A stretch of DNA of 64,000 nt from Streptomyces sp. NRRL F-5135 (GCF_000719775.1 NZ_JOHR01000027.1:1-64000); one strand, 5' to 3'; numbered from the stretch's first letter, positions 43,159 to 51,670 are shown. The notes: generated by a model not told the origin, from the letters alone. Translations and numbers: made by a program.

Positions 43159-44013
43159 ATGGCGTATCGGCCCCCTTCATCCCACGCTGCCCATGCTGCC
43201 CACGCCGCGGGAACGGCCCGTCCCGTGGGCACGGTCACGCGCGGCACGACCCACCAGAACCGGCTGCGCCGCATGGACCGCTGGATCACCGCCGTACACG
43301 GTCCCGCGCTGCGCCGCGCGGCCGATCCGGTCGTGGTGGACCTCGGGTACGGCGCCGCTCCCTGGACCGCCGTCGAACTGCTGCGCCGACTGCGTACGGC
43401 CGAGCCGCGCACCGAGGTCGTCGGCGTCGAGATAGACCCGGCCCGGGTCGCCGCGGCGCTGCCGTACGAGCGGGACGGGCTGTGCTTCCGGCACGGCGGG
43501 TTCGAGATCCCGCTGGCCGGCGGGAGGCGGCCGGTACTGATCCGGGCGGCCAATGTCCTGCGGCAGTACGAGGAGGACGAGGTCGCCGCCGTCTGGGCGC
43601 GGCTGTGCGCCCGGCTCGCGCCGGGCGGGCTGCTGGTGGAGGGGACGTGCGACGAGATCGGGCGGCGGCACGTCTGGGTCGCGCTCGGGCCGGAGGGGCC
43701 CCGTACGGTCACGTTCGCGGCTCGCCTCGGTTCCCTCGAGCGTCCCTCCGACCTGGCGGAACGGCTGCCGAAAGCGCTGATCCACCGCAATGTGCCCGGT
43801 GAGCCGGTGCACGCGTTCCTGCGCGACTTCGACCGGGCGTGGGCGGCGGCGGCCCCGTACGCCTCGCTGGGCGCGCGGCAGCGGTGGATCCGGGCGGTAC
43901 GGGACGTGGCGGCCGACTGGCCGCTGGCGGACGATCCGCGCCGGCGGCGGCAGGGTGAGGTGACGGTGAACTGGGCGGCGCTCGCGCCGGGTTCGGCGAG
44001 CGGGAACGGGTGA
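43159..44013 (+). CDS. SAM-dependent class I methyltransferase-like protein
   Basis: Protein of 284 aa. A Rossmann-type SAM site is VVDLGYGAAPWTAVEL, with the acidic residue of motif II in VVGVEIDPARV. RAANVLRQYEEDEV and LAPGGLLVEGTCDE fit motifs IV and V. I chose the ATG giving MAYRPP, with TACGCT eight bases ahead and no ribosome-binding site, so it may be leaderless; a GTG 30 bp upstream is an alternative. Divergent from mshA. The substrate is unknown. Its stop is part of a 16-bp tandem repeat. Confidence 0.82.
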   Translation: MAYRPPSSHAAHAAHAAGTARPVGTVTRGTTHQNRLRRMDRWITAVHGPALRRAADPVVVDLGYGAAPWTAVELLRRLRTAEPRTEVVGVEIDPARVAAALPYERDGLCFRHGGFEIPLAGGRRPVLIRAANVLRQYEEDEVAAVWARLCARLAPGGLLVEGTCDEIGRRHVWVALGPEGPRTVTFAARLGSLERPSDLAERLPKALIHRNVPGEPVHAFLRDFDRAWAAAAPYASLGARQRWIRAVRDVAADWPLADDPRRRRQGEVTVNWAALAPGSASGNG

Positions 44014-44061
44014 GGTGCGGAATGTGTGAGGTGCGGAACGCGTGAGGCGCGGAACCTGTGA
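44010..44061 (+). repeat. 16-bp tandem repeat with stops in three frames
   Basis: Units GTGAGGTGCGGAATGT, GTGAGGTGCGGAACGC and GTGAGGCGCGGAACCT, then GTGAGG. TGA starts at 44011 (methyltransferase stop), 44027, 44043 and 44059; the period of 16 moves it through all frames. Confidence 0.92.
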
Positions 44062-44207
44062 GGTTCTGAGGGCGTCTGTCGTTCTGGTGCCGGACATGGC
44101 ACGATCACATCGGTAATACGAAGTTACTGACGTTGCATCAGAAGTGGTCGTCTCGCGTTCTGGTGTGTTCTGACGCCTTCCGGGCTGGGCGTCTTGGGGG
44201 TGGGTCC

Positions 44208-45389
44208 GTGAACCGACGTCGCTGTGCGGCCGCGACGGTCACTCTGGTGTGCGCGCTGGCGGTACTGGCCTCGCCGGACCTGACGATCCAGGCGTACGCG
44301 ACGCCCCGGGCCGCCCCGGCGGCTCCGCCCGTACCGTCCTCCTCGGCTGTACCGTCGCCGCCGGCCGTGGCCCCGCCGCCGGTCGAGTTGCCGCCGGGCG
44401 CGCCGGGCGGCGCCGGCGGGTCGAGCGACACGGGGGCGGCCTCCGACGCCGCCCCCGACCCCCTCGAAGAAGTACGGCGGGAGATCGACGACCTCTACCG
44501 CAAGGCCGCCTCCGCCACCGACGCCTACAACCTCGCCGAGGAACAGACCGCCAAGCAGTCGGCCGAGGTCGTCAGGCTCGCCGAGAAGATCGTCCGGAAC
44601 CAGCTGCGTCTGGAGGACCTCAAACAGCGCGCCGGAGCCGCCGCCCGTGCGCAGTACCGGAGCGGCGGGCTGCCGCCCGAGGCCCGGCTGATGCTCACCG
44701 GTGACCCGCAGGGCTTCCTGGACGGCGCGGGCAGGGTCAGGCAGGGCATGAAGGCGACCAACGACCTCCTCGCCGAACTGACCCGGACCCAGGACGACTT
44801 GAAGACGTACACGGCCGACGCCGGTACGCAGTGGGGGAAGCTCGAAGCCGGTCGGCTGAAGAAGGAGAAGGCGAAGAAGGAGATCGAGCGGCGGATCGCC
44901 GCCGCCGAGAAGCTCGAGGCGGGTCTGGAGAAGGAGGAGCGCGCCCGGCTGGCCCGGTTGGAGAGCGACGCGGCGGCCAAGGCGCAGGCGGCCTGGCTCG
45001 GCTCCGGCGCGCTCGAAGAGATCAACCGGGCGTCGAGCGCGCAGGGCAGGAAGGCGATCGAGTTCGCGACCCGGCAGATCGGCAAGCCGTACGTGTGGGG
45101 AGCGGAGGGGCCGGACTCGTACGACTGCTCCGGGCTGACCTCCCAGGCGTGGGCGGCGGCCGGGCGGACCATCCCCCGTACCTCGCAGGAGCAGTGGCGG
45201 CTGTTGCCGCGGATCGACATCAAGGACATGCGGCCCGGCGACCTGATCATCTACCACGACGACGCGAGCCATGTGGGCATGTACATAGGCGACGGCGCGA
45301 TCGTGCACGCGCCCCGGCCGGGGCGGAACGTGACCTTGGCGGGGGCGGGCTCGATGCGGATCCTCGGGGTCGTCCGGCCGGACAGGTAA
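44208..45389 (+). CDS. RipA-like NlpC/P60 peptidoglycan endopeptidase
   Basis: Secreted cell-wall hydrolase of 393 aa. After the signal peptide (CAAATVTLVCALAVLASPDL) comes a Pro/Ala linker to about 85. A long coiled coil with charged heptads follows (about 86-265, for example GRLKKEKAKKEIERRIAAAE), and then the NlpC/P60 domain with Cys307 in SYDCSGLTSQA, His355 in ASHVGMYIG and a third polar residue at His367. The coiled coil usually keeps such enzymes inactive or docks them to a division complex. The GTG start has GGGGG about seven bases upstream. Confidence 0.92.
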   Translation: MNRRRCAAATVTLVCALAVLASPDLTIQAYATPRAAPAAPPVPSSSAVPSPPAVAPPPVELPPGAPGGAGGSSDTGAASDAAPDPLEEVRREIDDLYRKAASATDAYNLAEEQTAKQSAEVVRLAEKIVRNQLRLEDLKQRAGAAARAQYRSGGLPPEARLMLTGDPQGFLDGAGRVRQGMKATNDLLAELTRTQDDLKTYTADAGTQWGKLEAGRLKKEKAKKEIERRIAAAEKLEAGLEKEERARLARLESDAAAKAQAAWLGSGALEEINRASSAQGRKAIEFATRQIGKPYVWGAEGPDSYDCSGLTSQAWAAAGRTIPRTSQEQWRLLPRIDIKDMRPGDLIIYHDDASHVGMYIGDGAIVHAPRPGRNVTLAGAGSMRILGVVRPDR

Positions 45390-45524
45390 CGGACCCGGGG
45401 GCGGGCGCGGACGGAGAGGCGGCGCGGGCGGAGACGCGGCGCGGGCGGGGGCCGACCGTGCCGAACGCGCGCCGACCGGCGCGGTCCGCCCGCCCTTCCG
45501 CGCCCGCGCCGCCTTCCGTTTCCG

Positions 45525-45690
45525 TCAGACGCTCTTCCCGTCGGTCTCCGACTCGAAGAGCTCCTCGGCCTCGGAGACCGAGAAGGCCCGGTCCAGCCAG
45601 CGCGCCAGGATGTCCAGATCGGCGCAGCCCATGACGCGCTCGTGGACGCTTTCGGGCACGCGGACACCACGGTGCTCCAGCACCAGCAAA
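45525..45690 (-). pseudogene. Remnant of an Rpn-type (PD-(D/E)XK) protein C-terminus
   Basis: On the minus strand about 50 residues read LVLEHRGVRVPESVHERVMG and then CADLDILARWLDRAFSVSEA before a stop. This pattern closes many Streptomyces Rpn/PD-(D/E)XK transposase-like proteins (LExRGxxVPxxxRxRIxxCTDLDxLxxWxxRA). The frame upstream of it is not protein-like, so only the C-terminal piece remains. The rest of 45390-45835 has GC-rich repeats (GAGACGCGGCGCGGGCG, two copies at about 45415-45450) and no gene. Confidence 0.6.
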
Positions 45691-45835
45691 CGGGCGACGG
45701 ACGACGGACGAACGTGGCGCGGGCCGGCGCCGGACCCGCCCCGCAGGGATCCGCAGGACATGCCCGGGAGGGGCGGGCAGGTGCAGCATGGGAAAGGAAA
45801 AGGACACCTCTTTCTCTGTGGGAGCAGTGAGTCCG

Positions 45836-46084
45836 ATGGCCACATTCATGGACGTCCATCACGGCATGCGGGGCATGACCGCCGAGCAGTTCCGTCAGGC
45901 GCATGACGCGGATCTCGCGGTCGAGGGCGAGGAAGGCGTCCACTTCGAGCACGCCTGGGCCGATCCCGAGTCCGGTGACGTCTTCTGCCTCTCGGAGGCG
46001 CCTTCGGCGGACGCCGTACGGCGTGTCCACGAGCGCACCGGGCACGCGGCGGACGAGGTCCACCCGGTGGCGTACAGCGCCTGA
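45836..46084 (+). CDS. SCO4226-family nickel-binding protein (DUF4242)
   Basis: Small ferredoxin-like protein of 82 aa, the length I recall for SCO4226. MDVHHGMRGMTAEQFRQAHD, HFEHAWADPESGDVFCLSEA and VRRVHERTGHAADEVHPV carry the His residues proposed to bind nickel. I chose the ATG that gives MATFMDVHHG to match the family start. An in-frame ATG 48 bp upstream would add 16 atypical residues. The biological role is unclear. Confidence 0.88.
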   Translation: MATFMDVHHGMRGMTAEQFRQAHDADLAVEGEEGVHFEHAWADPESGDVFCLSEAPSADAVRRVHERTGHAADEVHPVAYSA

Positions 46085-46119
46085 GGCGCGGGCCGCCCGT
46101 TCCTGCCCCTGCCGCTTTC

Positions 46120-47202
46120 CTACCGCTGGAGTTCCCGGACGTCGGCGACCACGCAGCTGACGTTGTCCGGGCCGCCGGCGCGGTTGGCGCGGTCGACGAG
46201 TTCGCGTACCGCCTGCTCGGGGTCGCTGACCGTCGTGACCACCTGGCGTACCTCCGTCGTCTGTACGACCGTGGACAGCCCGTCGGAGCAGAGCAGGTAG
46301 CGGTCTCCCGGCCGGACGTCGTGCAGGCGCATGTCGGGGGCGGCTTCGCCCTCTCCGCCCAGGGCGCGGACGAGCAGCGACCGCTGGGGGTGCACGGTGG
46401 CCTCCTCCGGGCTGATGCGCCCCTCGTCGACCATCGACTGCACGACGGTGTGGTCGTGGGTGATCTGGAAGAACTCTCCGTCGCGCGCCAGATAGCAGCG
46501 GGAGTCGCCGATGTGGACGAGGGCCAGCTGCGAGCCGGTCCAGAGCAGCGCGGTGAGCGTGGTGCCGACCTCCTGTGGTGAGGATTCGGTTTCGGCCGCG
46601 ACCACGTGCACGGCTCGACCGGCCTGTTCGACGGCGTCCTCGAGGATGTTGAGGAGGTCGCCCGCGGGGATCTCGCGGGTTTCGAGGTGCTTGAGGGCGT
46701 CGACGGCGGCCGCGCTCGCGGGGGCTCCGCCGCCGCCGAAGCCGTCGGCGACGGCGAGCAGGCGAGAACCGGCGTAGGCGGTGTCCTGGTTGCTCTCGCG
46801 GACCAGGCCGGCGTGGGACAGCGCGGCGTAACGGATTTCCAGGGGCTTGGCGGTCGCTGACATGACGGAGTCCTTCCGGGCCAGGTGGTCGATGAGGAAG
46901 GCGGCCAGGTCCCGCCGCGCGCCGGTGTCGGCCTCGACCTGCGCCCAGAACGCGCGTACCTCCTGGGCCGCCGCGGTCGCCTCCAGCGTGCGGACGCGCT
47001 GGATACGGGCCAGCGGCATACCCAGCCGCCGGAGCCAGGCGACCAGCCTGGCCTGCTCCAGCTGTTCCGGGGCGTACAGGCGGTAGCCGGTCACCGGATC
47101 GACGCGGGCGGGGGGCAGCAGGCCGAGTTCGTCGTAAAGGCGCAGTGCCTTCGGCGACAGCCGGGACGCCTTCGCGAACGCCCCGATGGTCAGCAGCCCC
47201 AT
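46120..47202 (-). CDS. MerR-family regulator fused to a PP2C-type Ser/Thr phosphatase
   Basis: Two-domain protein of 360 aa. Residues 1-75 are a MerR winged helix (LLTIGAFAKASRLSPKALRL, YDELGLLPPARVDPVTGYRL), followed by a dimerisation helix to about 110. Residues 122-360 are a complete PP2C phosphatase: RESNQD (135-140), DGFGG (153-157), GDSRCY (232-237), CSDGL (305-309) and GGPDN (343-347), so all metal-binding Asp are kept. The effector domain of a MerR protein is thus replaced by an enzyme. The ATG has GAGGGG upstream. A MerR-type promoter with a 19-bp spacer lies in front, which suggests autoregulation. The target phosphoprotein is unknown. Confidence 0.93.
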   Translation of the reverse strand: MGLLTIGAFAKASRLSPKALRLYDELGLLPPARVDPVTGYRLYAPEQLEQARLVAWLRRLGMPLARIQRVRTLEATAAAQEVRAFWAQVEADTGARRDLAAFLIDHLARKDSVMSATAKPLEIRYAALSHAGLVRESNQDTAYAGSRLLAVADGFGGGGAPASAAAVDALKHLETREIPAGDLLNILEDAVEQAGRAVHVVAAETESSPQEVGTTLTALLWTGSQLALVHIGDSRCYLARDGEFFQITHDHTVVQSMVDEGRISPEEATVHPQRSLLVRALGGEGEAAPDMRLHDVRPGDRYLLCSDGLSTVVQTTEVRQVVTTVSDPEQAVRELVDRANRAGGPDNVSCVVADVRELQR

Positions 47203-47254
47203 GCCCGCCCCTCGTCCCTCTTCCTCATGCCGAGCGCGTCGCCCGGCACCACCG

Positions 47255-47285
47255 ATGCTGTGGCCTCCCCCGAGGTGAAGGTCAA
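47255..47285 (-). promoter_or_regulatory. MerR-type promoter with 19-bp spacer
   Basis: On the minus strand TTGACC (47285-47280) and CAGCAT (47260-47255) are separated by 19 bp. The spacer holds the dyad CCTCGGGGGAGG, where a MerR dimer would bind. The overlong spacer is the hallmark of promoters that MerR proteins remodel. It drives the MerR-PP2C gene about 45 nt downstream. Confidence 0.8.
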
Positions 47286-47448
47286 CCGAGGATTTCGGAC
47301 CGAGGATTTCGGACCGAGGAGGGGTGTTCACAAGTAGCGCTGGCCTGCGGCGTGTCGGTCCTCTGAAGATCGCTTCCCGTTCGGTGGCTGATCGTTTCCC
47401 GGCAGAAGGTGTAGCCCGGTCACGCCTTTGGGTTCCAGGCCGAGGGCG

Positions 47449-48120
47449 CTACTGAGCTGATGCAGTCGGCGTTTCTCCACGCTGCGCCTGCTGGAGGCGC
47501 TTGACGACCATGGTGGTGATCGACATCAGTCTTCCCGAGGGGATGTAGGTGCCTTGCTTCCAGGTGTACTGGATCTTTCCGATCACAGCCCCTTGCCGGA
47601 CGTTGATGCCGTGGCCGGTCCAGTCCGGGGCTCCGTTGGGGTTTTCGATGTCGAACTTGTCGATCTGGTCTCCGGGAGGGTTTTCGCCTACCTCGTCCGT
47701 GGTTCCCTTACCGTCGAACAGCGCTGCTGCTGTCTTGGCGTCCGGGAACGAGATCAGCCGGATGGCCAACTCCTGGTCCTCCAGGTTGGTGAACGCCGCC
47801 AGCCCGACGAAATCCGCTCTGGCGCAAAATTCATCCGGCCACTCCTCTGACTGACAGGAGATGGGATCGGTGGTGTCCCAGGTCTTCCTGCCTCGCTCCT
47901 CTGAGACGTCCACCGGGACATTGAACGGATTGGGAAGCGCAGCTTTCAGTGCGTCTTGGCTCAGAGGCACCGGTTGTGCGGTGTCGGCCTTGCCGGAATC
48001 GGCTGCTGGTGATCCCGTGCTCTCGCGTTCAGAGTCGCAGCCTGTGCTCAGTGCGACAGCCACCGCGACAGCGGCAAGTGTTGCGGTGGCCCGAGCACGT
48101 GTCTGTCCAGCGGTGATCAT
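47449..48120 (-). CDS. Predicted lipoprotein, function unknown
   Basis: Lipoprotein of 223 aa. The signal peptide ATATLAAVAVAVALSTGC ends in a lipobox Cys. The mature part contains an alpha/beta domain with two Cys (ISCQSEEWPDEFCARADFVG) and ends KIQYTWKQGTYIPSGRLMSI. AGGAG five bases before the ATG supports the start. The local base composition is lower in GC than its neighbours and a broken transposase sits just upstream, so it may be acquired. Confidence 0.78.
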   Translation of the reverse strand: MITAGQTRARATATLAAVAVAVALSTGCDSERESTGSPAADSGKADTAQPVPLSQDALKAALPNPFNVPVDVSEERGRKTWDTTDPISCQSEEWPDEFCARADFVGLAAFTNLEDQELAIRLISFPDAKTAAALFDGKGTTDEVGENPPGDQIDKFDIENPNGAPDWTGHGINVRQGAVIGKIQYTWKQGTYIPSGRLMSITTMVVKRLQQAQRGETPTASAQ

Positions 48121-48169
48121 TCTGCTCCTGCGTCCAGTCGCTGTTGTTGTCGTGATCGCTTCACGATAG

Positions 48170-48835
48170 GTGGCCGTTGTGCTCGGCGAGTTGTCCGTGC
48201 TGCGGGAGAAGGTCGCGGTGACGGAGGGGCGGCTGGCGCGGTTGACGATTACGCGGGAGACCGCCCGGGGATGGCTGGGCGGCCCCGGCATCGCCCGGCA
48301 CGACGACCACGCCCGCATCGCGTTCTCCCGCCGTGTCTACCGCGCCTTCGACCGGCTGACCACAGTCCTCGACCCCTACCGCTGCGACCGTCGCCGGCGC
48401 CTGCCCCAAGATGAAGCGGCCCAGGTGACCGCGGCTTGGGAAAACACGGATGTCGAACGCGTCCGGGGTCTGTTGCAGGAGATCAGTGACCGTCTGCTGC
48501 TGGTCACCATCCGCCTCGCGCATCGCCGCGGCCTGTTCCAAGGCCGGCTGGGCGACATCGGCGCGGACACCACCCCCATTCCCGCCTGGCACCATCCGCC
48601 CAGCCAACACCGCAACCTGGCCTCCATCGAATCCACAGCGGGCCGGCACTACTGCGGCGGCTCCGAGGAAGGCATCTTCGGGCACAGCGCCACCCCGCTC
48701 GTCGCCGCCAGCCGCCGCCACCCACCAGCCACGCGCGAGCGGCCAGCGCGTCAGCCGACACCCGCACTCACGCTCGAACCTGCACGTCCTCTTCGCCTGG
48801 GAGAAGGCAACCACGCAGAACACCGGCAGCAGTGA
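48170..48835 (+). pseudogene. Truncated DDE-type transposase
   Basis: An open frame of about 185 meaningful residues resembles the N-terminal and early catalytic part of a DDE transposase: RGLFQGRLGDIGADTTPIPA with a likely first catalytic Asp, and YCGGSEEGIFGHSATPLVAA. The frame then degenerates (PPATRERPARQPTPALTLEP) and stops, so the remaining catalytic part is missing. No terminal inverted repeats were found. The IS family is uncertain. Confidence 0.6.
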
Positions 48836-48983
48836 GCCCGCCGAGATCAGCGAGTCCATTCGGCGCGCACCGCAGCCCATCGCAACGACCGGACTTCCAC
48901 CACCCACCCGAGCCGCAGTCCACCCGAGTCTCTGACACCCCGGCACCACACAAAGAACGTTCACGCGCCCGGCAAACGAAAAC

Positions 48984-49009
48984 CCGCCCGATCAAAAGAT
49001 CGGACGGGA
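48984..49009. terminator. Terminator downstream of the SGNH hydrolase gene
   Basis: CCCGCCCGATC and GATCGGACGGG form an 11-bp stem with one mismatch around AAAA, about 55 bp after the stop of the minus-strand hydrolase gene. Confidence 0.65.
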
Positions 49010-49065
49010 CCTCGTCAACACCCCCGAGCCAACCCAAGAACAGTCGCGAGGTTCGGACCGGGGAT

Positions 49066-50298
49066 TCAAAAGCGGCCGTCGACGGAGACGCCGTGGTCCG
49101 TGAAGCCGCCCTGCCCCCGGAAGGCCAGCTCCGCGAAGCGTTCGCCCATCAGGCGGTGGGTGGCGGCGTCCGGGTGGAGTTCGTCGGGCAGCGGCAGCTC
49201 GGCGTAGTCGGCCTTGCCGTAGAGGGCGAGGCCGTCCAGGTAGTGGAGGTTCGCGTCCTCGGCGGCCCGCTGCTCCACGATCCGGGCCAGCTCGTCCCGT
49301 ACGACGCCCAGGGTCAGTTTCCCGCTCGCGCGTTCCGCCGGGTCGCCCGTCGCCCGGAACCGGAGCCGGCCGTCGCCCAGACCGGAGAAGTCCGGAGCGC
49401 TCGGACCCGGCGTGTCCTCGTGGATGGGGCACAGGATGGGCGAGACGACCAGCAGGGGCGTGGTGGGGTGGCCTTCGCGGATGGTGTCGAGGAAGCCATG
49501 GACGGCGGGGGTGAAGGCACGCAGGCGCATGAGGTCGGCATTGACCAGGTTGAGGCCGATCTTGATGCTGATCAGATCGGCGGGAGTGTCCCGCAGGGTA
49601 CGGGCGGTGAACGGGTCGAGCAGGGCGCTGCCGCTGAGGCCCAGGTTGATCAGTTCCACACCGCCGAGGCGGGCGGCGAGTGCGGGCCAGGTGGAGGTGG
49701 GGCCGGCCGCGTCGGAGCCGTGGCTGACCGAACTGCCGTGGTGCAGCCACACCCTGCGGCCCGGGTCCCGCGCGGGCTCGACGGGGGCGTTGGTGCGCAG
49801 GGCGATCAGTTCGGTGGTCTCGTTGTGCGGCAGCCAGATCTCGATGTCCTTGAGGCCGTTGCCGTTGTCGTCGCCCTTGTCGTTGCCGTCGGGCAGGTCG
49901 GTGAAGCGGAGGGTGCCGGCCGGGCCTGGCCGGTGCTCGGCGGTCCCGGTGGTCATGTCGATGGTCAGGGTGTTGCCGCCCGCGACGCTCGCCCGTGCGG
50001 CGGGGCGGCCGTCGACGAGCAGTTCGTACACGCCGTCCGGGCGGGGCGGGGCGCCCACGTAGACCCGCTTGGTGCGCCGTGTGTCCAGTTCGACGGCGGT
50101 GGCCCGGGTGCGGAAGACCAGCCGTACGCCGGAGGGCTGGGACTCGGCCATGGCCAGTTGCCCGTCTGTGTACTGGGCGCGGGCCCGGGCGGGCAGCCGG
50201 TGCGGCAGGACACCGTGCTCGGTGTGCTCCACGTCGAGGGCGCCGCGCAGGAGGGTCGCGGTGATGGGGGTGGTGATCCAGTTGCTTTCGGTGTGCAT
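49066..50298 (-). CDS. SGNH/GDSL-type hydrolase
   Basis: Esterase/lipase-like protein of 410 aa. A beta-sandwich N-terminal domain (about 1-175, GVRLVFRTRATAVELDTRRT) is followed by the SGNH domain. The nucleophile block is HHGSSVSHGSDA, the oxyanion Gly is in NLGLSGSALLD, the Asn block is KIGLNLVNAD and the catalytic Asp-His pair is in DELHPDAATHRLM. There is no signal peptide, so it is likely cytoplasmic. It starts 4 bp after the TetR stop and is co-transcribed with that regulator. The natural ester substrate is unknown. Confidence 0.88.
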   Translation of the reverse strand: MHTESNWITTPITATLLRGALDVEHTEHGVLPHRLPARARAQYTDGQLAMAESQPSGVRLVFRTRATAVELDTRRTKRVYVGAPPRPDGVYELLVDGRPAARASVAGGNTLTIDMTTGTAEHRPGPAGTLRFTDLPDGNDKGDDNGNGLKDIEIWLPHNETTELIALRTNAPVEPARDPGRRVWLHHGSSVSHGSDAAGPTSTWPALAARLGGVELINLGLSGSALLDPFTARTLRDTPADLISIKIGLNLVNADLMRLRAFTPAVHGFLDTIREGHPTTPLLVVSPILCPIHEDTPGPSAPDFSGLGDGRLRFRATGDPAERASGKLTLGVVRDELARIVEQRAAEDANLHYLDGLALYGKADYAELPLPDELHPDAATHRLMGERFAELAFRGQGGFTDHGVSVDGRF

Positions 50299-50302
50299 TG
50301 CC

Positions 50303-50956
50303 TCAACCTGTCGTTCCATGTGGTCCGGGTGTGACCGGCTTCGCCGGTTCCGCCGAGTCCGCCGGTTCCGCCGACTCTGCCGGTTCCGCCGAGTCCGCCG
50401 GCCAGTTCCGCAGCAGGGCGTCGAGGGCGTCCAGGATCCGCGACCACGTTTCCCGTGAGTCGGGCGCGCTGTGGCTGAAGCCTCCCCCCAGCTCGAGGGT
50501 GACGTAGCCGTGGAAGACGCTGCCCAGCAGCCGGACCGCGTGCGTGACGTCCGGTTCCGTCAGGTCGTAGCCGCGCAGGATCGCCCGCGTCATCCGTGCG
50601 TGTCTGCCGCCGGCGCTGGCGGCGGCCGCTTCCGGGGTGAGCCTCATCTGGGCCGCGGCGTAACGGCCGGGGTGCTCGCGGGCGTAGTCGCGGTAGACGT
50701 TCGCCAGGGCGGCGAGGGCGTCCTTGCCGGCCCGCCCGGCCAGGGCCGCGTCGCCCCGGTCGGCGAGTTCCTCCAGCGCGAGGAGGGCGATCCGGGTCTT
50801 GAGGTCCTGGGAGTTCTTCACGTGCGAGTACAGACTCGCGACCTTGACGCCGAACCGCCTGGCGAGTTCCGAGACGGTCACCCGGTCGAAGCCGACCTCG
50901 TCGGCCAGCTCCGCACCCGCCCGGGTCAGGCGTTCCGTGGTCAGTCCTACGCGCAC
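50303..50956 (-). CDS. TetR-family transcriptional regulator
   Basis: Regulator of 217 aa. The N-terminal helix-turn-helix spans about 8-55 (VTVSELARRFGVKVASLYSH). The ligand domain follows, of the TetR_C_33/WHG type (LRGYDLTEPDVTHAVRLLGS). The tail contains AEPAES/AEPADS repeats. I chose the GTG with GAGG upstream; a TTG 27 bp earlier is weaker. A perfect 10-bp dyad lies 37 bp upstream in the divergent promoter shared with the FBP gene, so the regulator may control both itself with the SGNH hydrolase and the FBP gene. Confidence 0.9.
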   Translation of the reverse strand: MRVGLTTERLTRAGAELADEVGFDRVTVSELARRFGVKVASLYSHVKNSQDLKTRIALLALEELADRGDAALAGRAGKDALAALANVYRDYAREHPGRYAAAQMRLTPEAAAASAGGRHARMTRAILRGYDLTEPDVTHAVRLLGSVFHGYVTLELGGGFSHSAPDSRETWSRILDALDALLRNWPADSAEPAESAEPADSAEPAKPVTPGPHGTTG

Positions 50957-50992
50957 CGTGCCCTCACTCTCGTCAGCCGACAACGATTATGT

Positions 50993-51023
50993 AGTTGCCT
51001 AATAGATTTAGGCAACTTAGCAT
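50993..51023. promoter_or_regulatory. TetR operator over the promoter of the FBP-domain gene
   Basis: AGTTGCCTAA (50993-51002) and TTAGGCAACT (51008-51017) are perfect arms around TAGAT. A promoter for the plus-strand gene fits inside: -35 TTGCCT at 50995-51000, a 17-bp spacer, and -10 TAGCAT at 51018-51023, seven bases before the ATG. Repressor binding would block this promoter. Confidence 0.85.
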
Positions 51024-51030
51024 CTCGTTT

Positions 51031-51522
51031 ATGAAGCCGCTGACTGAGCGCGAGATCCGCGCCGCGTTCGTGAACTGCACCAAGGGCGCGGCGAAGCGCC
51101 TCTCCGTCCCCCGGGACCTGGCCGAGCGGCCCTGGGGCGACCTGGATTTCCTCGGCTGGCGCGACCCTCAGGCCCCTGACCGGGCCTATCTCGTCATCGA
51201 GCTGGAGGGCCGGCCGAAGGGGCTCACGCTCCGGTGCCCCGGTCCTTCCTCCTGGCAGATGCGGCGCAGCATGTGCACGATGTGCCTGACCACGCATGGC
51301 GGCGGGGTCTCCCTGATGGTCGCGCCGAAGGCGGGCAAGGCCGGGCAACAGGGCAACTCGGTGGGCGCGTACATATGCGGCGACCTCGCCTGCTCGCTGT
51401 ACGTGCGGGGCAAGCGGGACGCGGGGGCCGGCTCACGGCTGCACGAAACGATCACTCTGGAGGAGAAGATCGAGCGGACGGTGGTGAACGTGGCCGCGTT
51501 CGTGGCCAAGGTGACCGCGTGA
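51031..51522 (+). CDS. FBP-domain (FusB/EF-G-binding type) zinc-finger protein
   Basis: Protein of 163 aa with the FBP_C domain of FusB-like EF-G-binding proteins. A helical N-terminus (PLTEREIRAAFVNCTKG) precedes a treble-clef zinc site formed by Cys82, Cys85, Cys116 and Cys121 (SMCTMCLTTHG, YICGDLACSLYVRGKR). FusB proteins release EF-G from stalled ribosomes and give fusidic acid tolerance. A role in ribosome rescue is inferred here. The ATG lies seven bases after a -10 box without a ribosome-binding site, so the mRNA is probably leaderless. Likely repressed by the divergent TetR protein. Confidence 0.88.
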   Translation: MKPLTEREIRAAFVNCTKGAAKRLSVPRDLAERPWGDLDFLGWRDPQAPDRAYLVIELEGRPKGLTLRCPGPSSWQMRRSMCTMCLTTHGGGVSLMVAPKAGKAGQQGNSVGAYICGDLACSLYVRGKRDAGAGSRLHETITLEEKIERTVVNVAAFVAKVTA

Positions 51523-51564
51523 CGCGGATCGCGTGACGCTGATCGGGTGACGCTGATCGGGTGA
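51520..51564 (+). repeat. 14-bp tandem repeat with stops in three frames
   Basis: Units TGACGCGGATCGCG, TGACGCTGATCGGG and TGACGCTGATCGGG, then TGACC. TGA starts at 51520 (gene stop), 51534, 51548 and 51562 and visits every frame. Confidence 0.92.
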
Positions 51565-51670
51565 CCCCGGCCCCGGCCCCGGGGGGCCACGGATTTGCGG
51601 CCGAGGCCGGAGGCCGGAGCCTTCGAAGCCGGGCCAGGCCGGAGTTTGAGGCTCGGGAGACGAGGGCCGG

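Noticed and set aside
49030..49075. GGTTCGGACC-like stretch resembling a tRNA T-arm
   Set aside because: No acceptor, D- or anticodon stem could be fitted around it.
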